Of a DNA stretch of 45,021 nucleotides, positions 24,605 through 33,210 are shown in pieces. A model generated the notes under the pieces. That model saw only the letters and a list, made by a program, of their open reading frames with translations, did no database searches and was not told where the DNA came from. Source of the DNA: an uncultured Clostridia bacterium. Its GTDB lineage: Bacteria; Bacillota; Clostridia; UBA1381. The stretch covers positions 89,976-134,996 of the forward strand of contig CANRJY010000005.1 in the NCBI GenBank assembly GCA_947631085.1, in the 5' to 3' direction. Made by a program: the position numbers and the translations under genes. How positions within the stretch are numbered: the stretch's first letter is position 1; every line of letters starts with the position of its first letter.

Positions 24605-25486
24605 ATGATTAGTATAAAAAGAAGAAGCATCGGCGATGTAATCGGCGACGTTATAATCTACGCGTTATTGACAGTGTTGGCGATTATCATGGTTGTTCCG
24701 TTTATCTACGTTATTGCCGCGTCCTTCGCACCTGAGTACGAAATTCAGACAAGACCTCTGTTCTTGATTCCGAACAATCCTACCGTGGACGCGTATAAGA
24801 GAATCCTTGACCCGAACGACATGGGTACAAGAGTATTCCGCTCACTCGGAATATCGGTTGTCGTAACCGTTGTAGGTACGATAATCAACCTGTTCTTTAC
24901 AACGACAATGGCTTACGGCTTATCAAGAAGCGGCCTCATCGGTAAAGGTCCTATCCTCAAGATGGTACTCTTCACGATGGTATTCGGCGGCGGTATGATC
25001 CCGTTGTTCTTGGTTGTAAGAGCACTCGGCATGTACGACACATACGCTGCCCTCATCTTACCGGGCGCGATCAGTGCGTATAACATGCTTATTGTAAGAA
25101 ACTTCTTCATGGATCTCCCTGCGGGACTTGAAGAAGCGGCTTCAATAGACGGCTGCACGGATATCGGTATCTTCGTAAAGATAGCTCTTCCGCTGTCGCT
25201 GCCGGTTCTCGCGACATTCGGTCTTTTCTATGCCGTAGGTCACTGGAACAACTACTTTGGCGCTTTACTGTACTTGAACGACCAGAACAAATATCCGTTC
25301 CAGCTCGTTCTTAGAAACATAGTAATGCAGTCGCAGGAAACACAGACAGACCCGAACGCGCTTATCCCTGAGGATACGATGAAGATGGCTGTTATCGTTA
25401 TCGGTACCGTTCCTATCCTTATCGTTTATCCGTTCCTGCAGAAGCACTTCGCTGCGGGCGTTATGGTCGGCGCTATCAAGGGTTAA
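24605..25486 (+). CDS. Carbohydrate ABC transporter permease (LplC/YtcP type)
   Basis: A 293-residue permease of the CUT1 class with about six membrane spans. The EAA motif is GLEEAASIDGCTDIGIFVKI (about 178-197), followed by ALPLSLPVLAT. The ending FAAGVMVGAIKG is typical of the LplC/YtcP group. It starts 23 bases after the first permease with GGAAGGAG upstream and forms the heterodimeric channel with it. Codon use resembles that of the binding-protein gene (strong bias). Confidence 0.9.
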   Translation: MISIKRRSIGDVIGDVIIYALLTVLAIIMVVPFIYVIAASFAPEYEIQTRPLFLIPNNPTVDAYKRILDPNDMGTRVFRSLGISVVVTVVGTIINLFFTTTMAYGLSRSGLIGKGPILKMVLFTMVFGGGMIPLFLVVRALGMYDTYAALILPGAISAYNMLIVRNFFMDLPAGLEEAASIDGCTDIGIFVKIALPLSLPVLATFGLFYAVGHWNNYFGALLYLNDQNKYPFQLVLRNIVMQSQETQTDPNALIPEDTMKMAVIVIGTVPILIVYPFLQKHFAAGVMVGAIKG

Positions 25487-25535
25487 TTTCAGAACTTTTT
25501 GCACGGCAAGTGCATTATGTTAAAGGAAAATTTAT

Positions 25536-25575
25536 GGTATACCGCGAAATCTCTTTCGGGATTTTGCGGTATGCC
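25536..25575 (+). promoter_or_regulatory. Stable intergenic mRNA hairpin between permease and binding-protein genes
   Basis: A 16-bp stem with two G-T pairs (25536-25551 with 25560-25575), eight-base loop, and no T-run after it, so not a normal terminator. Such hairpins often protect or separate the message for a highly expressed binding protein. A smaller hairpin TGCAC/GTGCA lies at 25500-25514. Confidence 0.55.
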
Positions 25576-25608
25576 AAAAATCCGAATTTATAAGGAGGAA
25601 AGTTTAAA

Positions 25609-27183
25609 ATGACAAAAAATTGGAAAAAGATTTTAACCGCTTCAATGGCGGTTGCGATGCTCGCGGGCAGTCTCGCAGGCTGCGGAAGCAAAACAGCGTC
25701 GATTGATCCGGAAAATCCGGTGATCAATGTTATGACAAAGGCGTTCAACCCTGAGCCGGCTGCTGCTGACAGCCCCGTTATGCAGGAGCTTGAAAATTAC
25801 CTCGGCGTTGACCTTAACTTCACATGGGTTCCGTCGTCGAACTACGACGAGAAGGTTACGGCTGCTATGGGTTCGGGCGAATATCCGCACATCATGCTCG
25901 TTGGCTCAAGAAGCTCGAGCGTTATCCAGAACTGCCGCAGCGGCTCTTTCTGGGATATCACGGATATAGTTACGGACGCTTCAAAGTATCCGAATCTTGC
26001 TCAGATGAGCGAAGAAATCAAGCATAACTATTCTGTTGACGGTAAGGTTTACGGCGTATACCGCGGCAGAGAGCTCGGACGTGCCGGCGTTACGATCAGA
26101 CAGGACTGGCTTGAAAAGTTAGGTCTGAGCACTCCGACGACTGTTGACGAGTTCTACAATGTATTAAAGCAGTTCACCGAGGGCGATCCGGACGGCAACG
26201 GTCAGAAGGATACATACGGTATGATTATTACCAACTACCTCACAGGTCCTCTCGACAACCTCGCAATTTGGATGGGTTCGCCTAACCAGTGGGGCGTTGA
26301 CACAGAGGGCAAGCTTGCTCCGGACTATATGTTCCAGGGCTACAAGGATGCTCTTGACTTCTTGAGAAAGTGCTATGAAGAAGGCCTTATCAATAAGGAT
26401 ATGGCTACAATGTCGTCAGACGACTGGAACGAGCAGTTCCTGTCAGGTCAGGCGGGCGTTATCATCGACGTTGCCGACAGAGCTCGTCGTGTAGCTCAGA
26501 ACCTGCTTGGTATCAACCCGAACGCTAAGGTTGGCGTATTCGGTTATGTTAAGAAGGACGCGGCTTCAGAGCCGAAGACATTACCGACGACCGGTTATGA
26601 CGGATTCTATGTATTCCCGAAGGCTGCTGTTCCGACAGAGGAAGACCTTGACATCTGCTTAACAGTTCTTGACAAGGCTTGCGATATGGAAGCGGCTGAC
26701 CTCTGCAACTATGGTATTCTTGACAGAAACTACACAGTTGAAGAGCCGGGTCACTTCGCGGTTAAGAAGGACGACGCCGCTCTTACAAAAGAGTATGCAG
26801 ACCTCAACCAGTTCGCACCGGGCTTCATCACATATGAGGACGGCTTACAGACAAAGTATGACACGGACGTTGCTGAAAAGGTACAGGAAGTTTACGAAGA
26901 GAACAGACTCTACACTGTAGCTAATCCGGCTGAGCCTTATGTATCGGATACATATTCGACAAAGGGCCCGCAGCTCGACGCTATAATCAACGAGGCTAAC
27001 ACAAAGTACATCTGCGGTCAGATCTCAGAGGCTGATTGGTTCGCTCAGAGAGACAGATGGCTCCAGCAGGGCGGTCAGCAGGTTATCGACGAGACAAACG
27101 CTGCATTCGAGGCAGATACGTCGGTTGATAAGGCTGAGGTTGCCGAGCAGGCTGCAGCAGCTGTAATGGCTAATCCTTCATAA
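25609..27183 (+). CDS. Sugar ABC transporter substrate-binding lipoprotein (LplA/YtcQ type)
   Basis: A 524-residue extracytoplasmic binding protein. The signal peptide ends in lipobox LAGC with Cys25 as the lipid-modified residue. Family 1-type solute-binding features follow, including EYPHIMLVGS and the hinge region DPDGNGQKDTYGMII (a calcium-type loop common in LplA-like proteins). Large size (over 500 residues) is typical of binders for oligosaccharides. TAAGGAGG precedes the ATG. It probably captures rhamnogalacturonan fragments released by the surface lyase. Very strong codon bias suggests it is the most highly expressed gene of the operon. Confidence 0.9.
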   Translation: MTKNWKKILTASMAVAMLAGSLAGCGSKTASIDPENPVINVMTKAFNPEPAAADSPVMQELENYLGVDLNFTWVPSSNYDEKVTAAMGSGEYPHIMLVGSRSSSVIQNCRSGSFWDITDIVTDASKYPNLAQMSEEIKHNYSVDGKVYGVYRGRELGRAGVTIRQDWLEKLGLSTPTTVDEFYNVLKQFTEGDPDGNGQKDTYGMIITNYLTGPLDNLAIWMGSPNQWGVDTEGKLAPDYMFQGYKDALDFLRKCYEEGLINKDMATMSSDDWNEQFLSGQAGVIIDVADRARRVAQNLLGINPNAKVGVFGYVKKDAASEPKTLPTTGYDGFYVFPKAAVPTEEDLDICLTVLDKACDMEAADLCNYGILDRNYTVEEPGHFAVKKDDAALTKEYADLNQFAPGFITYEDGLQTKYDTDVAEKVQEVYEENRLYTVANPAEPYVSDTYSTKGPQLDAIINEANTKYICGQISEADWFAQRDRWLQQGGQQVIDETNAAFEADTSVDKAEVAEQAAAAVMANPS

Positions 27184-27220
27184 TTAAAGGAATAAAGTAA
27201 TTACGGTATAATTTGAATAT

Positions 27221-27253
27221 AAATGGGAGATGCGTTAAGCATCTCCCATTTTT
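27221..27253 (+). terminator. Intrinsic terminator of the transporter operon
   Basis: A perfect 13-bp stem (27221-27233 with 27239-27251), GTTAA loop, short T-run. Confidence 0.8.
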
Positions 27254-27288
27254 GCAAAACCACCTGAAATTTGAAAAGGAGGGAATGT

Positions 27289-28416
27289 ATGAAAAAAATA
27301 GTATTGCTTATCACAGCCGCGCTGCTCCTGTCGTCATGCAGTATAAGGGCGCATGCTCCGGAAGCAGACGGGGAGCAGACGGGCGCAAAGGAAATCGAAA
27401 ATCCGACTCCCGAGCCCATAACGGCGGGAATGAGCATTGAAGAAAAGATAGGTCAGCTTTTTCTTGTGCGCTGCGACAATGAAAATATACAAAGTATAAT
27501 GGACAAAAACCCCGCGGGACTTGTCATGTTCGGAGTGGATTTTGAAAATCTGACAAGCGGCGAGGTCAAGGATAAGATAAGCGGCTATCAGAAAATGAGC
27601 AAAAAACCGCTGATAATCGCAGTCGACGAGGAGGGCGGAACGGTTACGCGCGTAAGCTCCAACCCGAATTTAGCGCCCGAGAAATACAAATCGCCGCTTG
27701 AGATTTACAACGAGGGCGGGCTCGACGCGCTCAGCGCTAACGCGGCGGAAAAATCGAAGCTGCTGCTCGGCTTGGGAATAAACATGAACCTCGCGCCCGT
27801 TGCCGATATTCCGATGAGCGAGACAGATTTCATCTATGACCGCAGCCTCGGCACAGATCCTATCATCGCGATGGACGGTGTGGCGGCGATCGTGACCGAG
27901 ATGGAAAACGCGGGGATAGGCTCGTGTTTGAAGCATTTTCCCGGCTACGGAAACAACGTCGATACGCACACCGGCATAGCTGTTGACGAGCGCCCTATCG
28001 AGCAGTTTTTCGACCAGCAACGCGACGAAAACGGCAATGAATACGGCGGCGACTTTTTCCCGTTCCAGGCGGGAATAGAAGCGGGCGCTGACGCGGTGCT
28101 CGTGTCGCATAACATAGTAAAATGCATGGACGCCGATTTGCCCGCGTCGCTCTCACCTGCGGTGCACGAGGTACTCCGAAATGACTTAGAGTTTGACGGA
28201 ATAATCATGACCGACGATTTGGCGATGGAAGCGGTCGCGGAATACGGCGAACCGTATGTGAAGGCGGTAAAAGCGGGGAATAATTTATTGCTCGTATCGG
28301 ACTTTGAAACGGCGTATAACGAGGTTTTATCCGCCGTCAAAGACGGAAGAATAAGCGAGGAGGAAATCGATAAGCTTATAACTCCGACGCTGGAATGGAA
28401 AAAGGATAATCTGTAA
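27289..28416 (+). CDS. nagZ: GH3 beta-N-acetylhexosaminidase, NagZ-like lipoprotein
   Basis: A 375-residue glycoside hydrolase. Lipoprotein signal with Cys17 in LLLSSC. The GH3 NagZ signature KHFPGYGNNVDTHTG (about 217-231) carries the His of the catalytic Asp-His dyad; the nucleophile Asp is in IMTDDLAMEAV (about 307). NagZ enzymes remove N-acetylglucosamine from muropeptides during wall recycling; in Firmicutes they are often secreted or lipid-anchored, as here. It is a single-domain form. The start at 27289 has AAAGGAGGG nine bases upstream; the in-frame ATG at 27271 lies before that site. Confidence 0.85.
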   Translation: MKKIVLLITAALLLSSCSIRAHAPEADGEQTGAKEIENPTPEPITAGMSIEEKIGQLFLVRCDNENIQSIMDKNPAGLVMFGVDFENLTSGEVKDKISGYQKMSKKPLIIAVDEEGGTVTRVSSNPNLAPEKYKSPLEIYNEGGLDALSANAAEKSKLLLGLGINMNLAPVADIPMSETDFIYDRSLGTDPIIAMDGVAAIVTEMENAGIGSCLKHFPGYGNNVDTHTGIAVDERPIEQFFDQQRDENGNEYGGDFFPFQAGIEAGADAVLVSHNIVKCMDADLPASLSPAVHEVLRNDLEFDGIIMTDDLAMEAVAEYGEPYVKAVKAGNNLLLVSDFETAYNEVLSAVKDGRISEEEIDKLITPTLEWKKDNL

Positions 28417-28443
28417 AAACACGGCGCATCGCGCCGTGTTTTT
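28415..28443. terminator. Bidirectional terminator between convergent genes
   Basis: A perfect 13-bp stem AAAAACACGGCGC and complement, ATC loop; T-run on both strands. It serves the NagZ-like gene and the minus-strand glycosyltransferase-like gene. Confidence 0.85.
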
Positions 28444-29275
28444 AAAAATAAGTTTTCAAACAATCGATATTTTTTAAAACGTCCGCCATATCGGGGAAAT
28501 CGTTTATAATTCTGTTCACGCACCGCTTGCAGAAATCATACCGCAGCTCAGGCATATCGCGCATCTGCTGTTTCATTCCCCATGTGTGGGTAAAGCAGTT
28601 TTCGCCGTGGGCAAACAGCTTATCGAGATTGGAAAACGCGCGCAAATCAAATCCGCCCTCGGCGGCGCACATTGAAAATAACCGCTGCTCGGCGAATACC
28701 ATGTAGGTGAGGTTATCGTCAACGTCACACGCGCTTTTCATGAAATGAATCGCTTCGTTCGTGTAGCTGTCTATGAAGCTCTGATTTTTTATAACGTAAA
28801 ACGCCGTGTTGCAGGCGGGTAAGCTCCAATTAAAATTTGCGTTAAAGCGGTAGTCGTCCTTCATTTGAAAGTGATTTATATCGGGGTAAACGTCCTCGTA
28901 CAGATCCTCGCGGTGAATTACCGTTATATCGGACAGATTTTCAAATAAAATCGGCTCCCAAACGATGAAATCCGTGTCTATCACCGCGATCGGCGCGGCT
29001 TCGTTCCCGAGCGCGTACAGCTTGCCCGCAGCCCAAAACATACGCGGATTTACGCTTATACCGTCGAGCGACGCGTCAATTCCCAAATCCCAGATTTTAT
29101 CTATCCCGATTTTCTCATAATACGATTTGCCGACGCTGTCCGTCACCATTTTTATGCCGCCGTTTTTCTCGCGCCATTTGAGCGCGGAAAGAATTGTGGT
29201 GAGCAACTCAAAATCCTCGATTTCATACGGCTCCGCTCCGTGCGGTTTTGTCCAGTTTACATGGATCGCGTTCAT
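28442..29275 (-). CDS. Putative glycosyltransferase-like protein (DUF6734-like)
   Basis: A 277-residue soluble protein, no signal peptide. It opens MNAIHVNWTKPH and contains AVIDTDFIVWEP, a DxD-type motif as in the metal-binding site of GT-A glycosyltransferases; the following region is rich in aromatic residues, and a C-terminal Cys pair (CKRC) is present. I believe it resembles the DUF6734 family but cannot verify that. It is translationally coupled to the preceding repeat protein: the ribosome site TAGGAGG overlaps that gene's stop codon, 11 bases away. A natural guess is that it acts on the Ser/Tyr-rich repeat protein. Function unproven. Confidence 0.5.
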   Translation of the reverse strand: MNAIHVNWTKPHGAEPYEIEDFELLTTILSALKWREKNGGIKMVTDSVGKSYYEKIGIDKIWDLGIDASLDGISVNPRMFWAAGKLYALGNEAAPIAVIDTDFIVWEPILFENLSDITVIHREDLYEDVYPDINHFQMKDDYRFNANFNWSLPACNTAFYVIKNQSFIDSYTNEAIHFMKSACDVDDNLTYMVFAEQRLFSMCAAEGGFDLRAFSNLDKLFAHGENCFTHTWGMKQQMRDMPELRYDFCKRCVNRIINDFPDMADVLKNIDCLKTYF

Positions 29276-29286
29276 AAAACCGCCTC

Positions 29287-29847
29287 CTAAATCAAGTGAA
29301 TACCATAGCCGTTTACCGCGATTTCGGCGCGCAATACGGCGCGGTGAGCGAAGCTCGACAACGCTTTCGAAATAAATCCCGTCCCGAACGAGCCGCGAAA
29401 GCTTGAACGGTAGCTTGACGCGAATTTATAGCTTGACGCGAATGACGTGCGATAGCTTGTCCTAAAGCTCGACGCAAGCCTGTAGCTCGTTGTAAATGAG
29501 GTTTTATAGCTTGTCCGATAGCTTGACACGAACGAGCCGAGTCTGTAGCTTGATGAAAACGAGCCGCTGCCGCTCGATGAAAGGCTCATCATTTTATGCG
29601 GTACATTTGCGAATATTTTCGGGGATTTTTTTGTAAATCTCGGAGTAAAATTGCGAAATTCAACTCCCGCTTTGCAAAACGCGTCACAGTCTCCGCCGGC
29701 GGTAACGCTGATGTTTCCGACCGCGGTGTACGCGATGCCGCCGATAAATGGAATAGAAAACTCGTTATCGCACAGAATAATATCCGAAAAACCGTTTTCG
29801 AGAGCCTTTTCAAGCTCCGTCTGCGAAAAAACTATAGTGCCAGGCAT
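29287..29847 (-). CDS. Ser/Tyr/Arg tetrad-repeat protein, unknown function
   Basis: A 186-residue protein I do not recognise. The N-terminal 85 residues look like a folded domain (SDIILCDNEFSIPFIGGIAY). Residues 94-158 form a low-complexity array in which an aromatic residue recurs mostly every four positions in the pattern [R/K]-[S/T]-S-[Y/F], for example RTSYKTSFTTSY. Arg/Lys and hydroxyl residues fill the rest, with no acidic residues in the array. The last 25 residues are again ordinary. No signal peptide. AAAGGGGG precedes the ATG. First gene of a two-gene operon with a glycosyltransferase-like protein. Dense Ser/Thr/Tyr could be sites of modification. Confidence 0.7.
   Translation of the reverse strand: MPGTIVFSQTELEKALENGFSDIILCDNEFSIPFIGGIAYTAVGNISVTAGGDCDAFCKAGVEFRNFTPRFTKKSPKIFANVPHKMMSLSSSGSGSFSSSYRLGSFVSSYRTSYKTSFTTSYRLASSFRTSYRTSFASSYKFASSYRSSFRGSFGTGFISKALSSFAHRAVLRAEIAVNGYGIHLI
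29374..29568 (-). repeat. Degenerate 12-bp repeat array encoding the aromatic tetrads
   Basis: The DNA behind residues 94-158 of the tetrad-repeat protein is a string of related 12-base units; on the plus strand TAGCTTG recurs with slight changes. Occasional longer units break the register. Confidence 0.65.
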
Positions 29848-29877
29848 AAAAAATCCCCCTTTCTTCAGGCTGATATA

Positions 29878-29906
29878 AGTATACCATAAAGAAGGGGAAA
29901 ATACAA
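29878..29906 (-). promoter_or_regulatory. Promoter of the tetrad-repeat/glycosyltransferase operon
   Basis: Minus strand TTGTAT (29906-29901), 17-bp spacer, TATACT (29883-29878), about 30 bases before the start codon. Confidence 0.5.
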
Positions 29907-29917
29907 CAAAATAAATG

Positions 29918-30760
29918 TTAATTTTTATTGAATTTATCCTCCGCGAGCACGTTTAATTCCGCGCCGTACAGGAATATGTTCATACAGAAAAACAGCCACA
30001 GCATTAAAAGCACAACGGCGGTAAGGCTGCCGTAGATGTATGAGTAATTCGAGAAATTATCGATATATATCGAATAAAAGTATGTGAACAGCATCCAGCC
30101 CGAAGCGGCGCACAGCGCGCCGGGGAGCTGCGAACGGAGCGTGATTTTTTTTCTCGGCAGGATCTTATACATCGCCGCGAACGTGAACGTCAGAACGATC
30201 CCGAAGATTATGATTTTCGCGTTCATAAATTCGCGCACGATCGCCGCCACTGACGGAAGATGGGTATTTAAAAGTCCCTGAACTGCGTCGCCGAACGCGA
30301 ATACTATAATCGTCAGCAGCAGTATGAATATAAATATCACGGTGTAAAAAACCGAAAGTATGCGCGCGTAGAAATAATTGGGCATTTTTTCGGGCTTGTG
30401 GACGTTGTTAAGCCCCTGATACAGACCCCAAAAGCCCTTTGACGCCGACCAAAGCGTTGTTATCGCCGTAACGGATATTATAGAAGCCGTTGACGAGCGG
30501 TTCATAAGCTCTTCCACAATGGTGTGCAGGAAGTTATAGATCGAGTGCGGCGCAAGCGCGCGCACTCCGTTCATCATTAGCGCGGTGTTTATATAATCAG
30601 GCACGAAAAATTTTACCAGCGACAGCAAAAGCATCGCGAACGGTATCGCCGAGATGATTATAAAGAACGACGCGTACGCCGCGTAGATCCCCACGCTGTC
30701 GCGCGAGACGGCGGTTATAAACGTTATTATATAATTTTTGAGCTTTTTAAGCCGTTCCAT
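29918..30760 (-). CDS. YihY/BrkB-family membrane protein
   Basis: A 280-residue integral membrane protein with about six membrane spans. The stretch AAYASFFIIISAIPFAMLLL near the N-terminus, the central TLWSASKGFWGLYQGLNN and the late YIYGSLTAVVLLMLWLFF match the YihY/BrkB family, once misnamed ribonuclease BN. The function is unsettled; export or permeability roles have been suggested. The frame extends to a TTG at 30766, but AAGGAGG is spaced for the ATG at 30760. Located 28 bases after metH in the same direction, so possibly in its transcript. Confidence 0.85.
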   Translation of the reverse strand: MERLKKLKNYIITFITAVSRDSVGIYAAYASFFIIISAIPFAMLLLSLVKFFVPDYINTALMMNGVRALAPHSIYNFLHTIVEELMNRSSTASIISVTAITTLWSASKGFWGLYQGLNNVHKPEKMPNYFYARILSVFYTVIFIFILLLTIIVFAFGDAVQGLLNTHLPSVAAIVREFMNAKIIIFGIVLTFTFAAMYKILPRKKITLRSQLPGALCAASGWMLFTYFYSIYIDNFSNYSYIYGSLTAVVLLMLWLFFCMNIFLYGAELNVLAEDKFNKN

Positions 30761-30788
30761 TAACAAGACCTCCTTGCCTTGCCGTATA

Positions 30789-33197
30789 TCAATTCCCGAA
30801 AAATTCGTTGGCGTAGTTCACGGACGCCAAAGCGTCGCGGCAGTATTTGTCCGCGCCTATCATATCCGCATACTCCTGCGTGAGCACCGCTCCGCCGACG
30901 AACACCTTTACGTCAAGCCCCGCCGCGCGTATCGCTTTTATCGTGTCCTCCATGCTTACGACGGTAGTTGTCATAAGGGCGCTGAGTCCGCACAAACGCG
31001 CGCCGTGCTCCTTGAGAGCCGCGACGATAGCCTCGGGCGGCACGTCCTTGCCGAGGTCGTACACCTCGTAGCCGTAGTTTTCCAAAAGTACCTTTACAAT
31101 ATTCTTGCCGATATCGTGAATATCGCCCTTTACCGTCGCGATTACTATCTTGCCCTTCGGCTCCTGCTTCGTGCCGCTCGCTTCGATGTGCGTTTTTATC
31201 GCGTCGAACGAGTTTTTCACCGTCTCCGCGCTCATCATAAGCTGAGGCAGGAACATCGTTCCCTTTTCAAATTCCTTTCCCACCGCGTCGAGGGCGGGGA
31301 TAAGGGTGTTGTTTATAATGTCCATAGGCTCCGTCGTTTCGAGCCGCTTTACCGTGCTCGCGTATGACTGCTCCTTTAATCCGCGCACGATTATATCATA
31401 CAGCTCGTCGGTCGGCTTTTCAGCCGTTTCGGCTGTTTCCGCGCGCGTGACCGTAGTCTGCGATTTCGTTCCCGCGTACGCGGCTACATAGTCCTTGCAG
31501 TCCGCGTCAATGCACGTCAGGGCGCGATATGCGCGGTATGTGTTTATCATCGCGTCGGCGCACGGATTTATTATGCACGCGTCAAGACCATTGTTGAGAG
31601 CCAGCGCGAAAAACGTGCCGTTTATTATCTCGCGGCGCGGCAAGCCGAACGATATGTTTGACACGCCCAGCACCGTTTTTATTCCGAGTCTTTCCTTTAT
31701 CATGCGAAGCGCCTTTATAGTCTCGGCGGACTCCGTCTGCTGCGCGGATATCGTGAGCGTCAGCGCGTCCATTACGAGATTTTTCCGCGCTATGCCGTAT
31801 TTATCCGCTTCAGCCGCGATCTTTTCCGCGATTTTAAACCGCCCCTCGGCTGTCGGCGGTATTCCGTCCTCGTCAAGACACAGCCCCACGAGCACGCCGC
31901 CGTATTTTTTCACGATTGGGAAAATCGCCGCCATGCTTTCGGCTTTGCCGTTTACGGAGTTTACCATAGGCTTGCCGTTGTAAATTCTCAGCGCCCGCTC
32001 GACCGTGGCGGGGTCGGAGCTGTCTATCTGAAGCGGCAGATTTACCGCCGCGCTTATCGCCTTTACCGCCTTTTCCATCATATCGCACTCGTCTATCTCG
32101 GGCAATCCGACGTTTACATCGAGAATATGAGCCCCCGCGTCGCGCTGTGAGAACGCCTCGTTTAAAATATAGTCGATATTCCGCTCTCTCAGCGCCTGCT
32201 GGAATTTTTTCTTGCCCGTCGGGTTAATTCTCTCGCCGATAATCACAGGACGCTCGTCAAGATACACCGCCTTCGAGTACGACGCGGCGACGGTAAAATC
32301 CTTTTCCTCAACAACAGGCACATAATCCGCGCATTTTTTCACAAGCTCGCGTATATGCTCGGGCGTAGTGCCGCAGCAGCCGCCGAGGACGCTCGCTCCG
32401 CATTTCGCTATACGTTCGCACTCATTCCCGAATTGAACGGGATCTACATTATAAACCGTTTCGCCGTTTACTATCTGAGGAAGTCCCGCGTTGGGCTGAG
32501 CCATGATAGGAATTGACGAAACCTTCGCAAGCTCCTCCATCATATCCGCGATCTGCGCGGGACCCAGTCCGCAGTTTATACCGAGACAGTCCACGCCCAG
32601 CCCCTCGAATATCGCCGACATAACGCGCACGTCCGCGCCGGTCAGCGTCTTGTAGCTCTCGTCAAACGTCATTGTGAGAAAAACAGGCAAATGCGTGTTT
32701 TCCTTGACCGCCAGCACCGCCGCCTTCGCTTCGAGCGTGTCGGACATAGTTTCGATAATGACAAGATCCGCCCCCGTTTTTTCGGCTGTGACCGCGACTT
32801 TGGCGAATTGCTCATAGCACTCGTCAAAGCTCAAATCGCCCAACGGTTCGAGAAGCCGTCCCGTCGGACCTATATCGAATGCGACAAACCGAGGCTTTTC
32901 GGGAGCAGAGTACGCGTTCACAGCCCTTCGCGCGATACCGACAGCGGCGGCGATTATAACGTCAAGCGAGCCGCCGAGCGCGTCAGCCTTCAGCGGGTTC
33001 GCGCCGAAGGTGTTGGTCGTTATAATATCCGCGCCCGCGCGCAGGTATTCCTCATGGATAGAATATATTAAGTTTTCGTTCGTAATATTCAGAAGCTCGG
33101 GGATTTCGCCGCCCTTCATGCCGTTTTTCTGCAGCATAGTACCCATGCCGCCGTCGAAAAAGAGCAGTTTTTTGCCGAGCAAATCAAGTATGTTCAT
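30789..33197 (-). CDS. metH: Cobalamin-dependent methionine synthase (MetH), short form
   Basis: An 802-residue enzyme that moves a methyl group from 5-methyltetrahydrofolate to homocysteine. Domains in order: homocysteine-binding barrel (1-300; zinc ligands Cys209 and Cys274-Cys275 in GGCCGTT), pterin-binding barrel (about 315-560, GERINPTGKKKF), B12 cap domain (about 590-675) and B12-binding domain with His694 in GDIHDIGKN, the lower axial ligand. The C-terminal AdoMet reactivation domain of E. coli MetH is absent, as is usual in Clostridia and Thermotoga, so reactivation must use a separate protein not seen here. Downstream of metF by 13 bases. Confidence 0.93.
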   Translation of the reverse strand: MNILDLLGKKLLFFDGGMGTMLQKNGMKGGEIPELLNITNENLIYSIHEEYLRAGADIITTNTFGANPLKADALGGSLDVIIAAAVGIARRAVNAYSAPEKPRFVAFDIGPTGRLLEPLGDLSFDECYEQFAKVAVTAEKTGADLVIIETMSDTLEAKAAVLAVKENTHLPVFLTMTFDESYKTLTGADVRVMSAIFEGLGVDCLGINCGLGPAQIADMMEELAKVSSIPIMAQPNAGLPQIVNGETVYNVDPVQFGNECERIAKCGASVLGGCCGTTPEHIRELVKKCADYVPVVEEKDFTVAASYSKAVYLDERPVIIGERINPTGKKKFQQALRERNIDYILNEAFSQRDAGAHILDVNVGLPEIDECDMMEKAVKAISAAVNLPLQIDSSDPATVERALRIYNGKPMVNSVNGKAESMAAIFPIVKKYGGVLVGLCLDEDGIPPTAEGRFKIAEKIAAEADKYGIARKNLVMDALTLTISAQQTESAETIKALRMIKERLGIKTVLGVSNISFGLPRREIINGTFFALALNNGLDACIINPCADAMINTYRAYRALTCIDADCKDYVAAYAGTKSQTTVTRAETAETAEKPTDELYDIIVRGLKEQSYASTVKRLETTEPMDIINNTLIPALDAVGKEFEKGTMFLPQLMMSAETVKNSFDAIKTHIEASGTKQEPKGKIVIATVKGDIHDIGKNIVKVLLENYGYEVYDLGKDVPPEAIVAALKEHGARLCGLSALMTTTVVSMEDTIKAIRAAGLDVKVFVGGAVLTQEYADMIGADKYCRDALASVNYANEFFGN

Positions 33198-33210
33198 ATT
33201 TCCTCCGAAA

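Noticed and set aside
29374..29568. CRISPR array
   Set aside because: The 12-bp units are degenerate, have no spacers, and are in frame in a protein gene.
30738..31367. 209-codon plus-strand open frame
   Set aside because: Antisense to metH and the YihY gene start; no ribosome site and no family-like features.
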